DNA of 64,000 nucleotides, taken from the NCBI GenBank assembly GCA_050304135.1, contig JBNLDC010000002.1, forward strand, positions 55,180-119,179. The letters run 5' to 3'. Position 1 is the stretch's first letter, and each line of letters begins with the position of its first letter. Position numbers and translations under genes: made by a program. Below, piece by piece: positions 26,280 through 35,347 of this stretch. The notes beneath the pieces are model-generated. The model was not told where the DNA came from. It did not search any database and saw only the letters and a list, made by a program, of their open reading frames with translations. Source of the DNA: JAFGNB01 sp050304135 (GTDB taxonomy: Bacteria; Fibrobacterota; Chitinivibrionia; Chitinivibrionales; Chitinispirillaceae).

Positions 26280-27050
26280 GTGATTCTTCCTCTCACCGGT
26301 CTGCGACCGGGTAGTAGTATCCTGTATTTTATTCTGCTGCTTACTGTCGGAATCACCTTCGCCCAGACGGCGGCGATTCCCGGTGGCAATTTCAGTATGG
26401 GAAAAAACGACGGTCCGGCAGATGAGCAGCCGGTGCATGAGGTATCGCTTACTCCCTTTTCCATGCATCGTTTTGAAGTATCCGAAGCTGCGTACGATTC
26501 ATGTGTTCAATCCGGACGATGTACCCCTGCTCACTACGATGACAGTACCTGCCGGGCATGGAACGGAAAACGTTTCGTGAAGGTGAAAGTACCGCTTTCT
26601 GCACGTAACCGTGCCTATCCGGTGGTCTGCGTAACCTGGCAGCAGGCCCGGCATTACTGCCGCACCCGTGGAATGGAGCTTCCTACCGAGGCGCAGTGGG
26701 AGTACGCGGCGCGGGCTGAAGGTACCGCTGTACCCGGTGCACAGACCGTTGTTTCGGCGATTGCCGGACGCAAGGTACATCCAGAGACTGTTGGTTCGGG
26801 AACTCCGAACGGCTGGGGACTCCACGATATGCTCGGCAATGCCTGGGAGTGGATTAATGATTATTACGATGCGGATGCATATGCGTTTTCGGAGCCGGGC
26901 AGCCCGAGGGGGCCTGATGCGGGAATATACCGGGTGATTCGCGGCGGTGGCTGGTACAGTTCACGCCGCAGTCTGTCGGTTACCGACCGGCACTGGTACT
27001 CTCCCGGGTATTCCGAAGTAAGTATCGGATTCAGGTGCGTGGGACGATAA
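26280..27050 (+). CDS. FGE-sulfatase (SUMF1-like) domain protein, exported
   Basis: A 256-residue protein with an N-terminal signal segment and an FGE-sulfatase fold. Visible features are IPGGNFSMGKNDGPADEQPVHEV, FEVSEAAYDSC, YPVVCVTWQQARHYC, LPTEAQWEYAARA, NGWGLHDMLGNAWEW and the terminal IGFRCVGR. Formylglycine-generating enzymes carry two catalytic cysteines after the GG[SG]W motif; here GGGWYSSRRSLSVTDR has none. It is therefore probably not an oxidase but a binding or structural member of the fold. The start is GTG with GAGGG upstream. It lies in a probable operon with the PEGA protein. Confidence 0.82.
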   Translation: MILPLTGLRPGSSILYFILLLTVGITFAQTAAIPGGNFSMGKNDGPADEQPVHEVSLTPFSMHRFEVSEAAYDSCVQSGRCTPAHYDDSTCRAWNGKRFVKVKVPLSARNRAYPVVCVTWQQARHYCRTRGMELPTEAQWEYAARAEGTAVPGAQTVVSAIAGRKVHPETVGSGTPNGWGLHDMLGNAWEWINDYYDADAYAFSEPGSPRGPDAGIYRVIRGGGWYSSRRSLSVTDRHWYSPGYSEVSIGFRCVGR

Positions 27051-27198
27051 AATTTGCCGCTGTATAGTGGTTGATTTTTACCGGGGAATGAATAACAGCC
27101 AAAATCTCCCAGGCATACTGATCTCAATGCATATCTCAGGATGCATAGCATGGTGAAGATGGGGATATGCTATCTTGTAATTGTGAATTTCGGTGATT

Positions 27199-27228
27199 AG
27201 TAGGGACGTTCAATTGAACGTCCTTACT
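27199..27228. repeat. dispersed palindrome, GACGTT family
   Basis: A 30-base palindrome with the core GGGACGTTCAATTGAACGTCC and one mismatch in the outer arms. It lies in the gap between the FGE-like and CBM9-like genes. Related palindromes are at 37037-37062 and 42121-42160. Confidence 0.65.
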
Positions 27229-27347
27229 GCCGGAAGGATGGTCTATTCTCGTAAAAATTCCGGGACCTGAAAGCCTGAATAAAGAGACGTGGCTGGGGGA
27301 ATACGCAGACCAGAGGTTGACCTTACCAGACTATAGAGAGGTACCAC

Positions 27348-27986
27348 ATGCAGCTACGATACTTTTTTGCAGCATTGTTGCTCACGATCGGATCCGCAGC
27401 AGGAACGGATGATACGGTGCAGGTTGCGGTGGATCGTGACAGCCGGAAAATCATGCACGACGGCTTTCTTATGGAGTGGGGTCCTGCGACTGCGTCAGTA
27501 TGGGACAGTACACCTTCCAGCAGGTATGATGCGGTAGCCACCCCAGAGGGTCTGGCCGGGTATCTAAGTGTCCGACTCTCGCCGGATTGCACCGGTGAAG
27601 TGCTGCTGTTTGCCGCTGACGGTTACCCCCCTGCGCGGTTGGTACTCGATCCCGGATTACAGACCACAGATGCCGCACTCAAGGTTGACTGGTCAAAACT
27701 GGAGCAGGATTCCACCTGCATAATTGAATGGCTGTTCCCGTGGCCGGAAGGCTACAACGCAACTGCAGAGCCCTTTTCACTTACTGTTGCCCACCGTTGC
27801 GGAGAGGAAGAACGGCTGCCCGTACTACATTTTGTCTACCGTTACCGGAAAAAAAAGTCCGGTCAAACAGGTGGTCTGATCGGACGGATTGTACTTATTG
27901 GTGCCCTGGGGGCTCTTTACCTGATGGTTCAGGCTAAAATCAGGAATCAAAGTCGGAAAAAGGGATCGCCTCATCAATCAGCATAA
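27348..27986 (+). CDS. exported protein with CBM9/DOMON-like segment and C-terminal anchor
   Basis: A 212-residue protein with a signal peptide (to about residue 19). Residues ~30-150 carry the phrases IMHDGFLMEWGPA, YDAVATPEGLAGYLSVRL and CIIEWLFPWP. These resemble CBM9-like/DOMON sandwich domains, which often begin 'DGxLxEW'. Near the C-terminus there is a membrane helix (LIGRIVLIGALGALYLMVQA) and a basic tail. The start has GAGAGG upstream. Its last 47 bases overlap the end of the convergent UPF0434-like gene. The binding partner is not known. Confidence 0.62.
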   Translation: MQLRYFFAALLLTIGSAAGTDDTVQVAVDRDSRKIMHDGFLMEWGPATASVWDSTPSSRYDAVATPEGLAGYLSVRLSPDCTGEVLLFAADGYPPARLVLDPGLQTTDAALKVDWSKLEQDSTCIIEWLFPWPEGYNATAEPFSLTVAHRCGEEERLPVLHFVYRYRKKKSGQTGGLIGRIVLIGALGALYLMVQAKIRNQSRKKGSPHQSA

Positions 27987-28200
27987 TCGGGATATCCTCC
28001 CGGATCGGGTAGAGATACTGCCGGTCTTCGCGCAGGAGACCATTGTCAATCGGTTCTTTGATGGTTTCACCACCGCGGTTCTTCAGTGAACCTGCTTTGA
28101 TCGCACTGTTGATTTTTTTAACAACGGCGTCATCAACCAGTGAAATATCCTGATGAGTTTCGGGGCAGCACAGGATATCGAGCAGTTTGGGGTCGACCAT
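27940..28200 (-). CDS. Trm112 / UPF0434 (YcaR) family small protein
   Basis: An 86-residue protein with the Trm112-type start DPKLLDILCCPETH and the end YLYPIREDIPIMLIDEAIP. An insert of about 25 residues in the middle makes it longer than the usual 60-residue UPF0434. Trm112 proteins activate methyltransferases in eukaryotes and archaea; the bacterial role is less clear. Only one CxxC-like pair (CC) is visible, so zinc binding is doubtful. A good binding site (AAGGAG) lies before the ATG. Its end overlaps the convergent gene by 47 bases. Confidence 0.82.
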   Translation of the reverse strand: MVDPKLLDILCCPETHQDISLVDDAVVKKINSAIKAGSLKNRGGETIKEPIDNGLLREDRQYLYPIREDIPIMLIDEAIPFSDFDS

Positions 28201-28512
28201 ATAATCTCCTTAAAAGGTTTGGTTATGCGTATTCCGGGGCTATCGTGCAACGGTGAGCAACGATAGTTATAAATCGCATTAAAAATAACTCATTTCGACA
28301 GTGGTATTCAATTTAAAACCTGTTATTTCCCGCAGGTAATTCGAGCTGACGGTGGGCAGGTTCCTGATGTATTTTTGAAAACTGTCGGATTGCCGCCAAC
28401 AGTTCTGAACTCCCTGTTCCGGCAATCGTTATAACCGGACAATGCAAACTGTGCCGTCGATCATTCCGATCCAGGCCGAAATTCACCATTCAACGAAAAG
28501 TATGCCGTCAGT
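28201..28512. other. 312-base gap
   Basis: Lies between the divergently oriented UPF0434-like and Helicase_C_3-like genes. It must contain both promoters, but I see no convincing -35/-10 pair, repeat or RNA. Confidence 0.4.
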
Positions 28513-30312
28513 ATGCAGATACAACATGATTCCGTTCCGTTTATTGATTACCTCAAACAGCTGCCGCCCGCTTGGGTTATAGAACATTTCTTCAGTGATA
28601 CCGATGAAAATCGGAAGATTCTTTCTTCGGCAATGATCGAGGATATCGCCGAGAAAAGCATGTCTCAGGAGACCCTTCTGATGCATTTCCGATCACTTGG
28701 CGAGGAAGACCAGGTGCGATGTGCCGCCATGTACCTCTGTAAGGGAATGGGGTGTTCCACCGAAGCGGCCAGTGGGCTCGATGACCCGATTGTCACCACG
28801 TTTCTGGGGTATGCCGCACGTGGCCCGTCTGGAGAGATTCGACTGTTTGCCTTCACGGAGTTTTCCGATCTGCTTGAAAATGAACTGGTCGCTGTACTCG
28901 GCAAAGCCGGTCATCGTAAATCTTCAGCTCAGCCTCTTCCGGTATGGCCCTGGCGTTGCACCAATGACATTGCTTTTATCGCTTCGGTTGCCGGAAAAAA
29001 TCTGCTTCTGAAGAAACGCTCGGGTAAATTCGGCACCGTTCTGCTGCAGCAGGTGAAAAAGCTGATTCACACTGCGGAGTTCTACAAAAACGATGATCTT
29101 GAAACACTGCTCAAAGAGATCTGCTCATTCGCTACCCACCGGGATCTTTTTTCGGAGAACGAGGAACAGTACCGGTGCCGTCCGGTGGCTGTTGCGGAGT
29201 GGCTCTCGCTGCCGCTCGACGAGCGGATTGCCGAGGTGGAAGCATGGTTTGTGCAGCACTGCGGCGGATGGAACATCGGTCTGCTCTGCAGGCTCTGCGG
29301 CGAAGCGGGGGAGCAGTGGCTCTCATCGGCAATCTTTTCCGGGGAAGATGAGGCTCATGTGCGTTCCGCACTTGTCGCGTTGCGCTTTGCAGGGATACTC
29401 GACGTCAGGAAACAGGGCGGCGAGCTGCTCTTTATCGTTGCACCGCGGCAGGAGGCTGATCCGGTTACCGATTTACCGCCGGTAATGGTGATGCCTGATT
29501 TTACCGTAATCCTTCCGCAGGAGAGTCTTCCGGAAACTGTTTACGAGACGGCGCGGTTCTGCAGGCTGGATACCCTTGACAAGGTGTATCACGGTGCCGT
29601 CGATAAAAGTGTTCTGATCGAGGCTCTTGCCGCGGGTATGAGCAGCGAACGGGTGACCACACTGCTTGCAGACTGGGGTGCTCCGGAAAATGTGATCGCT
29701 TCGGTACAGGAGTGGATCAGGGAATTTTTCAGGGTGGCGATCTCTTCCGCACCGCTTCTGATTTCCTCCGAAGAACGGGTGACGGAGCAACTTGCCGCGT
29801 TTCCGGAACTGATCGGGATGCTTGAGAGGATACCCGCTCATGCGGTCTTCCGGATACTGCCGGGAGCGCAGCGCCAGGTAACCGATCTGGTACGCAGTAT
29901 CGGTTTTGATGAGCGCATACCGCAGCAGCTCAATGAACAACCTCTGAACGACGATGCATTCGTAGTACCGTTTATGGAGGATCCGCAGGTGTGGGAGCTC
30001 ATTACCGACAGTGAAGCTCAGCAGAGCGCGCCGTCACCCACGTTCAGGGGATCCAAATACGGTACGGGCCTTAAAGAACTCGACATGAGTGAAACCGTGC
30101 AGGTGATTGATTATGCACTGCTCACCGGGCAGAAACTGGTCTTTACCTACGAAGGAAGTCCCTACGTGCGGAAAGGCACATATACGGTTACTCCGGTACT
30201 CTGCAGTAAAGGTGGCGCGGAGCCGCTGCTCGATGCCCAGCTCCAGCGCGTTGGTACCCGCAAACAGTTCTACATCAAGAAAATCAGTTCCATAGGAGTT
30301 GTTGCCAAATGA
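28513..30312 (+). CDS. Helicase_C_3-like (XPB/Ssl2-like) protein with a WYL-like C-terminus
   Basis: A 599-residue cytoplasmic protein. Residues ~320-420 (PPVMVMPDFTVILPQESLPE, FCRLDTLDKVYHGAVDKSVLIEAL, AAGMSSERVTTLLADWG) match the Helicase_C_3 domain found next to or fused with XPB-type helicases, but no helicase motor is present. The N-terminal ~300 residues look like stacked winged-helix segments. The last ~65 residues (IDYALLTGQKLVFTYEG ... KQFYIKKISSIGVV) resemble a WYL-type SH3-like domain. Its TGA overlaps the dnaE start as ATGA, so the two are translationally coupled. A role in DNA or RNA transactions is likely but not established. Confidence 0.65.
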   Translation: MQIQHDSVPFIDYLKQLPPAWVIEHFFSDTDENRKILSSAMIEDIAEKSMSQETLLMHFRSLGEEDQVRCAAMYLCKGMGCSTEAASGLDDPIVTTFLGYAARGPSGEIRLFAFTEFSDLLENELVAVLGKAGHRKSSAQPLPVWPWRCTNDIAFIASVAGKNLLLKKRSGKFGTVLLQQVKKLIHTAEFYKNDDLETLLKEICSFATHRDLFSENEEQYRCRPVAVAEWLSLPLDERIAEVEAWFVQHCGGWNIGLLCRLCGEAGEQWLSSAIFSGEDEAHVRSALVALRFAGILDVRKQGGELLFIVAPRQEADPVTDLPPVMVMPDFTVILPQESLPETVYETARFCRLDTLDKVYHGAVDKSVLIEALAAGMSSERVTTLLADWGAPENVIASVQEWIREFFRVAISSAPLLISSEERVTEQLAAFPELIGMLERIPAHAVFRILPGAQRQVTDLVRSIGFDERIPQQLNEQPLNDDAFVVPFMEDPQVWELITDSEAQQSAPSPTFRGSKYGTGLKELDMSETVQVIDYALLTGQKLVFTYEGSPYVRKGTYTVTPVLCSKGGAEPLLDAQLQRVGTRKQFYIKKISSIGVVAK

Positions 30313-33300
30313 GTGCTTCGTTTGTAAGTCTTCACAACCATACTGAATACAGTTTTCTTGACGGTGCGATAAAAATAAAAAACCTGGTGGCGCGGGCCGT
30401 TGAATTCAGCATGCCGGCACTTGCCATTACCGATCACGGGGGGCTGTTCGGGGCGATTGAGTTCTTTGAAACGTGTATGGACGCGGGAGTCAAGCCGATT
30501 ATCGGTTTCGAGGCCTATGTGGCGCCGCACTCCCGCTTCGACAAAGCGGTATCGAAAGATGAGCGGTCGTATAGTCACCTTATACTCCTGGCCCGAAACA
30601 ACGAGGGCTGGAAGAATCTCATGCGGCTCTCAAGCATCGGCTATCAGGAAGGCTTTTACTACAAGCCCCGTATCGATATGGAGGTTCTGCGCCAGTACTC
30701 CGAAGGTATCATTGCCACGAGCGCCTGTGTTGCCGGGGCCATTCCCCGGGCGATTGTCGATGGTGACCGCGAACGTGCAAAGCAGCTTGCAATGGAGTAT
30801 CTGTCAATATTCGGCGAGGGTAATTTTTATTTTGAGCTGCAGAATCACGGGATCGACGAGGAAATCATCGCTTTTGAAGAGATGATCCCGATGGGTAAAG
30901 AGTTAGGCATTCCCTTTATTGTTGCCAACGATGCCCATTATCTCAATCGAGAAGATGCCGTGTCGCACGAGGTGCTGCTCTGCATTCAGACGCAGACGAC
31001 CATGAACGATCCCAAACGGTATCGGTTTTCCTCCGACGAGATCTACTTCAAATCACCCGAAGAGATGGCGGCACTCTTCCCTGACCAGCCCGAGGCCCTT
31101 AAAAACACCCTCGATATCGCCGAGCGGTGCAATGTCACGATAAAGGCAAAACCGCAACTGCCGGTACCCGATGTTCCCGCCGGTTTCTCCGATCCCGATG
31201 AATACCTCAAGGCGCTTTCGGGGCAGGGATTACGAAAGCATTATCCGCATGTTACTCCGGGGCTCGAGGAACGACTCGCCTACGAACTTGATATCATCTG
31301 TTCCATGGGATTTTCCGGGTACTTTCTCATTGTACGCGATTTTGTCCAGGCGGCGCAGAAAATGGGGGTCATGGTGGGATGCCGCGGTAGTGCGGCCGGA
31401 AGCCTTGTCGCGTTCGTTACCGGTATCACCAGTGTCGACCCGATCAAATTCGATCTCATCTTTGAGCGCTTTCTCAATCCTGAACGTATATCCATGCCCG
31501 ACGCCGATATCGACTTTGCCGACCGGGACCGGTACAAGGTCATCGACTACGTAATTGATAAGTACGGCAGAGAGGCAGTATGTCAGATCATCAACTTTGG
31601 TCGGATGAAAGCGAAGATGGTGGTGAAGGACGTTGCCCGGGCAATGGGAGTACCGGTGTCCGAGTCGAACCTGCTCTCGGGAATGGTTACCGAAAAAAAT
31701 CTGGAGAAATCCATTGCTGCCAACGGTGAACTTAAACGCACGATCGAAAACAATCCGCAGTATAAGGAACTCTTCAAGCACGCGGAGGTGCTCGAAGGTC
31801 TTGCCCGACAGGCGGGAATGCATGCGGGAGGAGTAATTATCGCTCCGGGAGACGTGGTGAACTGGTCGCCGCTCTTTAAACAGCCCAGTAACGGAATCGT
31901 CATGACGCAATTCGACATGAATTACGTTGAAAAGGCGGGTCTGATCAAGATGGACTTTCTGGGACTCCGCACGCTTACAGTACTGCAGGAGGCACTGCGT
32001 CTTGTTGAAAAATATCATCAGACGACACTTGACGTTTGGAAGCTTCCCGACGACGATGAACTCACGTACCAGCTGTTCAGCCGTGGTGATACGACCGGGG
32101 TGTTCCAGTTCGAATCGCAGGGGATGCAGGACTACCTGCGGAAACTCGGTCCCACCTGTGTTGAAGATCTTATCGCTATGGCGGCGCTCTACCGGCCGGG
32201 GCCGATGGACAATATCGACACCTTTATCCACCGTAAACACGGTAAGGAAAAGGTGGTGTATCTTCACCCGATGCTCAGCGAAATACTCGACGTCACCTAC
32301 GGGGTTATCATCTATCAGGAACAGGTGATGCGTATCGCGCAGCGGATGGGAGGCTTTACTCTCGGTCAGGCGGATATCCTCCGCAAGGCGATGGGAAAGA
32401 AAAAAGCCGACGTGATGGAGAAGATGGGTAAGAAGTTCGTTGAAGGAGCGGTGGCGCAGGGAATAGGGAAGAAAGTGGCGCAGGATGTGTTTGACCTTAT
32501 GGCGAAGTTCGCCGAATACGGATTCAACAAGGCACATGCAACGGTCTATGCGCATGTCTCCTACCAGGCGGCATACCTCAAGGCCCACTATCCGCTCGAA
32601 TACATGACGGCCAACCTTACCTCGTGGATCGGTAACCAGGACGGGTTTCTCACGATGAAAAACGAGGCGGAGCGGATGGGAATCAAGATACTTCCGCCCG
32701 ATATCAATTCGAGTGACGAGGAGTGCAGTATCGACGGCGGCAATATACGGCTCGGAATGGGAGCGATAAAGAACGTGGGCAAGGGTGCGGAAGCGATCAT
32801 CACCGCACGGGCAAAAAAGGGAAAGTTCACTACAATCTACGATTTCACCCGCGAAGTTGATGTCAGACTGGTCAACAAGAAGTGTCTGGAGTCGCTGATA
32901 TGCGCCGGTGCACTTGACAGTCTGCAGGGTACGCGCTCCCAGCTCTTCGAGGCAATTGACAAGGCACTGGAGTTCGGCAGCAGCTTTCAGAAGGACCGGA
33001 TCAGCGGACAGGTGAACCTGTTCGAAGACCTCTTTTCCAGTGGCGGCGGAGATGCGCAGGATACAACTGCGGTAGTGCCGGAGCCGCCGCTGCCCACGGT
33101 TGATCCGTGGCAGTACAATCATCTGCTCCAGAAGGAGAAAGAGGTACTCAATTTCTACGTGAGTGGCCATCCGCTCGACCGATTTGTGGATGAAATCCGG
33201 GGGTTCTCGACCATATCGCTCAAACCTGAGGAATTCGCGGAAGTAAAAGACAACACCGCCGTAACAGTGGGGGGAATGATTACCAGTTTGCGGCCGCATA

Positions 33301-33767
33301 CCCAGCACAACGGAAAGACAATGGCGTTTCTGGAACTTGAGGAGTTTGACGGTTCAATCGAACTGCTCGTATTCGGGGATGCCTACGAGAAATTCAAGCA
33401 TCTGCTCGCCGTTGACGCCATGGTACTTGTGCACGGTACGATGAGCAAACGGTCAAACGAGGAAAAAGGGAAACTCAAGGTGGACAACTGCATCGCACTG
33501 AGTGATGCGCGGGGGATGCTCACCCGGAGTGTGCATCTGCGGTTGAAGACACAGGGCCTCGAGGTTGATTTTCTGCAGGATATTAAAAAAATCATTAAAG
33601 ATAAACCCGGAGAGTGTGCTCTTATACTTCATCTGGTTACCGCTGAACAGAATGAATACCGGGTCAAATCAAAACAGTGTAAACTTGCCCCAGATCACGA
33701 GATCATTCAGGAACTGCGGGGGAGAGTAGGAAAGGACAATGTATGGCTGGCCAAAACAGCAGCATAG
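30309..33767 (+). CDS. dnaE: DNA polymerase III alpha subunit
   Basis: The 1152-residue replicative polymerase. An N-terminal PHP domain (SLHNHTEYSFLDGA, AITDHGG) is followed by the C-family palm, with catalytic Asp398 and Asp400 in PDADIDF. FGRMKAKMVVKDVARAMG, CRGSAAGSLVAF and the finger blocks are typical. Further on are the helix-hairpin-helix region (~800-870), a beta-clamp-binding-type stretch near 915 (GQVNLFEDLF), and an OB fold (~990-1070, TVGGMITSLRPHTQ). It is DnaE, not PolC, as the exonuclease insert is missing. It overlaps the upstream gene by four bases and plsC by 25 bases. Confidence 0.98.
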   Translation: MSASFVSLHNHTEYSFLDGAIKIKNLVARAVEFSMPALAITDHGGLFGAIEFFETCMDAGVKPIIGFEAYVAPHSRFDKAVSKDERSYSHLILLARNNEGWKNLMRLSSIGYQEGFYYKPRIDMEVLRQYSEGIIATSACVAGAIPRAIVDGDRERAKQLAMEYLSIFGEGNFYFELQNHGIDEEIIAFEEMIPMGKELGIPFIVANDAHYLNREDAVSHEVLLCIQTQTTMNDPKRYRFSSDEIYFKSPEEMAALFPDQPEALKNTLDIAERCNVTIKAKPQLPVPDVPAGFSDPDEYLKALSGQGLRKHYPHVTPGLEERLAYELDIICSMGFSGYFLIVRDFVQAAQKMGVMVGCRGSAAGSLVAFVTGITSVDPIKFDLIFERFLNPERISMPDADIDFADRDRYKVIDYVIDKYGREAVCQIINFGRMKAKMVVKDVARAMGVPVSESNLLSGMVTEKNLEKSIAANGELKRTIENNPQYKELFKHAEVLEGLARQAGMHAGGVIIAPGDVVNWSPLFKQPSNGIVMTQFDMNYVEKAGLIKMDFLGLRTLTVLQEALRLVEKYHQTTLDVWKLPDDDELTYQLFSRGDTTGVFQFESQGMQDYLRKLGPTCVEDLIAMAALYRPGPMDNIDTFIHRKHGKEKVVYLHPMLSEILDVTYGVIIYQEQVMRIAQRMGGFTLGQADILRKAMGKKKADVMEKMGKKFVEGAVAQGIGKKVAQDVFDLMAKFAEYGFNKAHATVYAHVSYQAAYLKAHYPLEYMTANLTSWIGNQDGFLTMKNEAERMGIKILPPDINSSDEECSIDGGNIRLGMGAIKNVGKGAEAIITARAKKGKFTTIYDFTREVDVRLVNKKCLESLICAGALDSLQGTRSQLFEAIDKALEFGSSFQKDRISGQVNLFEDLFSSGGGDAQDTTAVVPEPPLPTVDPWQYNHLLQKEKEVLNFYVSGHPLDRFVDEIRGFSTISLKPEEFAEVKDNTAVTVGGMITSLRPHTQHNGKTMAFLELEEFDGSIELLVFGDAYEKFKHLLAVDAMVLVHGTMSKRSNEEKGKLKVDNCIALSDARGMLTRSVHLRLKTQGLEVDFLQDIKKIIKDKPGECALILHLVTAEQNEYRVKSKQCKLAPDHEIIQELRGRVGKDNVWLAKTAA

Positions 33768-34468
33768 GAGAGAAACTGCACGCGGTGCTGATTCTGCTCT
33801 GGGTAGGGTTGACTGTTCTGCTGTATGCCACGGTGAGTGTGATCGTACGGCCATTGAACCGACGATGGGCGCTCGCGGTTGGGGATGCATGGATACATCA
33901 CTTTCTTGGTCTCGCAGGGGTTACCATTGATGTGCGGGGTCTTGAAAAACTCGATACGTCCAAACGGTATGTCTTTGTGGCGAATCACCAGAGTCAGCTT
34001 GATATTCCGGTTCTGATCTGCGGCCTGAAGCATCACCTCAGTTTCATTGCCAAGAAGGAACTCTTTCAGATTCCCTTCTTCGGATGGGGGCTCCATGCTC
34101 AGGGGCATATTTATATCGACCGCGGTAATGCCCGAAAAGCTCACAACTCGATCAAACGCGCCATCAATCGGCTTCAGAAAGACAATATCTCGCTCGCCCT
34201 TTTCCCGGAGGGAACCCGCAGTAAAACCGGTAAGGTGGGAAAGTTCAAACAGGGAAGTTTTTCCCTTGTCCAGCAGGCCGGTGTCGAAGTGGTACCGGTA
34301 GCGATCAAAAACACCTCGTTGCTTCTCGCCAAGCATTCCTTTATTGTTAAAAAAGGAACGGTAGTAATGACGATATGCGATCCGGTAGCCATTGATCCCG
34401 CGATGACAAAAGCGGAAATCAGTGCACAGATGAGGAATGCCATTGTGAAGGAACTAGGTGAGGAGTAG
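33743..34468 (+). CDS. plsC: 1-acyl-sn-glycerol-3-phosphate acyltransferase
   Basis: A 241-residue membrane-bound acyltransferase that adds the second fatty acid to lysophosphatidic acid in phospholipid synthesis. The catalytic motif NHQSQLD (HxxxxD) is at about residue 75-81, and FPEGTRSKTG at about 152-161 is the glycerol-phosphate-binding motif. One or two N-terminal membrane segments (~10-35) are present. The start lies inside the last 25 bases of dnaE in another frame, so translation is probably coupled. Length is typical. Confidence 0.93.
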   Translation: MAGQNSSIGEKLHAVLILLWVGLTVLLYATVSVIVRPLNRRWALAVGDAWIHHFLGLAGVTIDVRGLEKLDTSKRYVFVANHQSQLDIPVLICGLKHHLSFIAKKELFQIPFFGWGLHAQGHIYIDRGNARKAHNSIKRAINRLQKDNISLALFPEGTRSKTGKVGKFKQGSFSLVQQAGVEVVPVAIKNTSLLLAKHSFIVKKGTVVMTICDPVAIDPAMTKAEISAQMRNAIVKELGEE

Positions 34469-34761
34469 GGCTTTGGGTGGCTGGCAACAGACTGCTGGTT
34501 ACCGGACACCGCTTCTGGTCACCGTCGTCCGTGGATGGTTTTTTCAGTATACACATTGACGCATATCTCTTCGGTCACGGGAACACTCGGATGTGACCGG
34601 ACCACTCAGAGGAGACACCGTTTGTACACTTGGGAGAGTCGCCGCGATTACATCAGCCAGGATGAAAAATCGTAAGTACCCCCTTCGAATTACTGCATCT
34701 GGTGGTGTATGATGAGAGGGTACCGAGTAAGTGTGTTCAATCTGGAATAAAGGAAGGTGAA

Positions 34762-35298
34762 ATGTTTTCTGAAAAGACGATACTTGTTCCACTACTATTT
34801 TTGTTAGTGTCAAATGGTTATTCCGAAAACATGGCAAAACTCACTGAAACAACATTCGTAGAGCATGATGAAGCTCTTCCGGCTCGCTATTACGACATTG
34901 ACGAAATATCTGAATATAGTAATGATGATTTAAAAGGAAAATACCGATCGTTCACTCGTTTCAGAAATGCAGGTTTATCATTATTGGGCATTTCAGCTGT
35001 AAGCCTTGTATCAGGAATAGCAATGGTTTCAACTGCCGACGTACGGACGTGGGACGAGACACAGGCTGCAAAAGATAAAAATCCTGATACGACATTTTCT
35101 GATAGTGACGATGGGAAAATGATCGGTGGAATTTTACTGATTGTAGCAACGATACCGTTATCATCGTTAGGTATTACATTTACCGCAATCGGGGGTAAAA
35201 AAAGAAGAGAGTATTTATACAAAATGAGAATGAGAGGACTTCAAGTTAACATGTCCAAGGAAAATGTGGGATTGAGGTTAATCGCAGATTTGTATTAA
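34762..35298 (+). CDS. membrane protein of unknown function, AT-rich gene
   Basis: A 178-residue protein. The ATG at 34762 follows AGGAAGGTG, so the in-frame codons upstream from 34702 are not used. It has a signal peptide (VPLLFLLVSNGYS), two further hydrophobic segments (~73-93, LLGISAVSLVSGIAMV; ~120-145, MIGGILLIVATIPLSSLGITF) and a basic C-terminal part (KKRREYLYKMRMRG). No family was recognised. Codons are clearly more AT-rich than in dnaE and plsC, which could mean foreign origin or weak selection. The 293 bases before it hold no other gene. Confidence 0.6.
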   Translation: MFSEKTILVPLLFLLVSNGYSENMAKLTETTFVEHDEALPARYYDIDEISEYSNDDLKGKYRSFTRFRNAGLSLLGISAVSLVSGIAMVSTADVRTWDETQAAKDKNPDTTFSDSDDGKMIGGILLIVATIPLSSLGITFTAIGGKKRREYLYKMRMRGLQVNMSKENVGLRLIADLY

Positions 35299-35347
35299 GG
35301 GCTGTTCTCAAGTACATCACTTGCAACAAGGTTACGACAAAACAAAG

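Noticed and set aside
31230..33308. A 692-codon open frame on the minus strand opposite dnaE
   Set aside because: It lies entirely against the well-conserved dnaE frame, its product has no recognisable motif, and such long antisense frames arise from codon bias in GC-rich genes.
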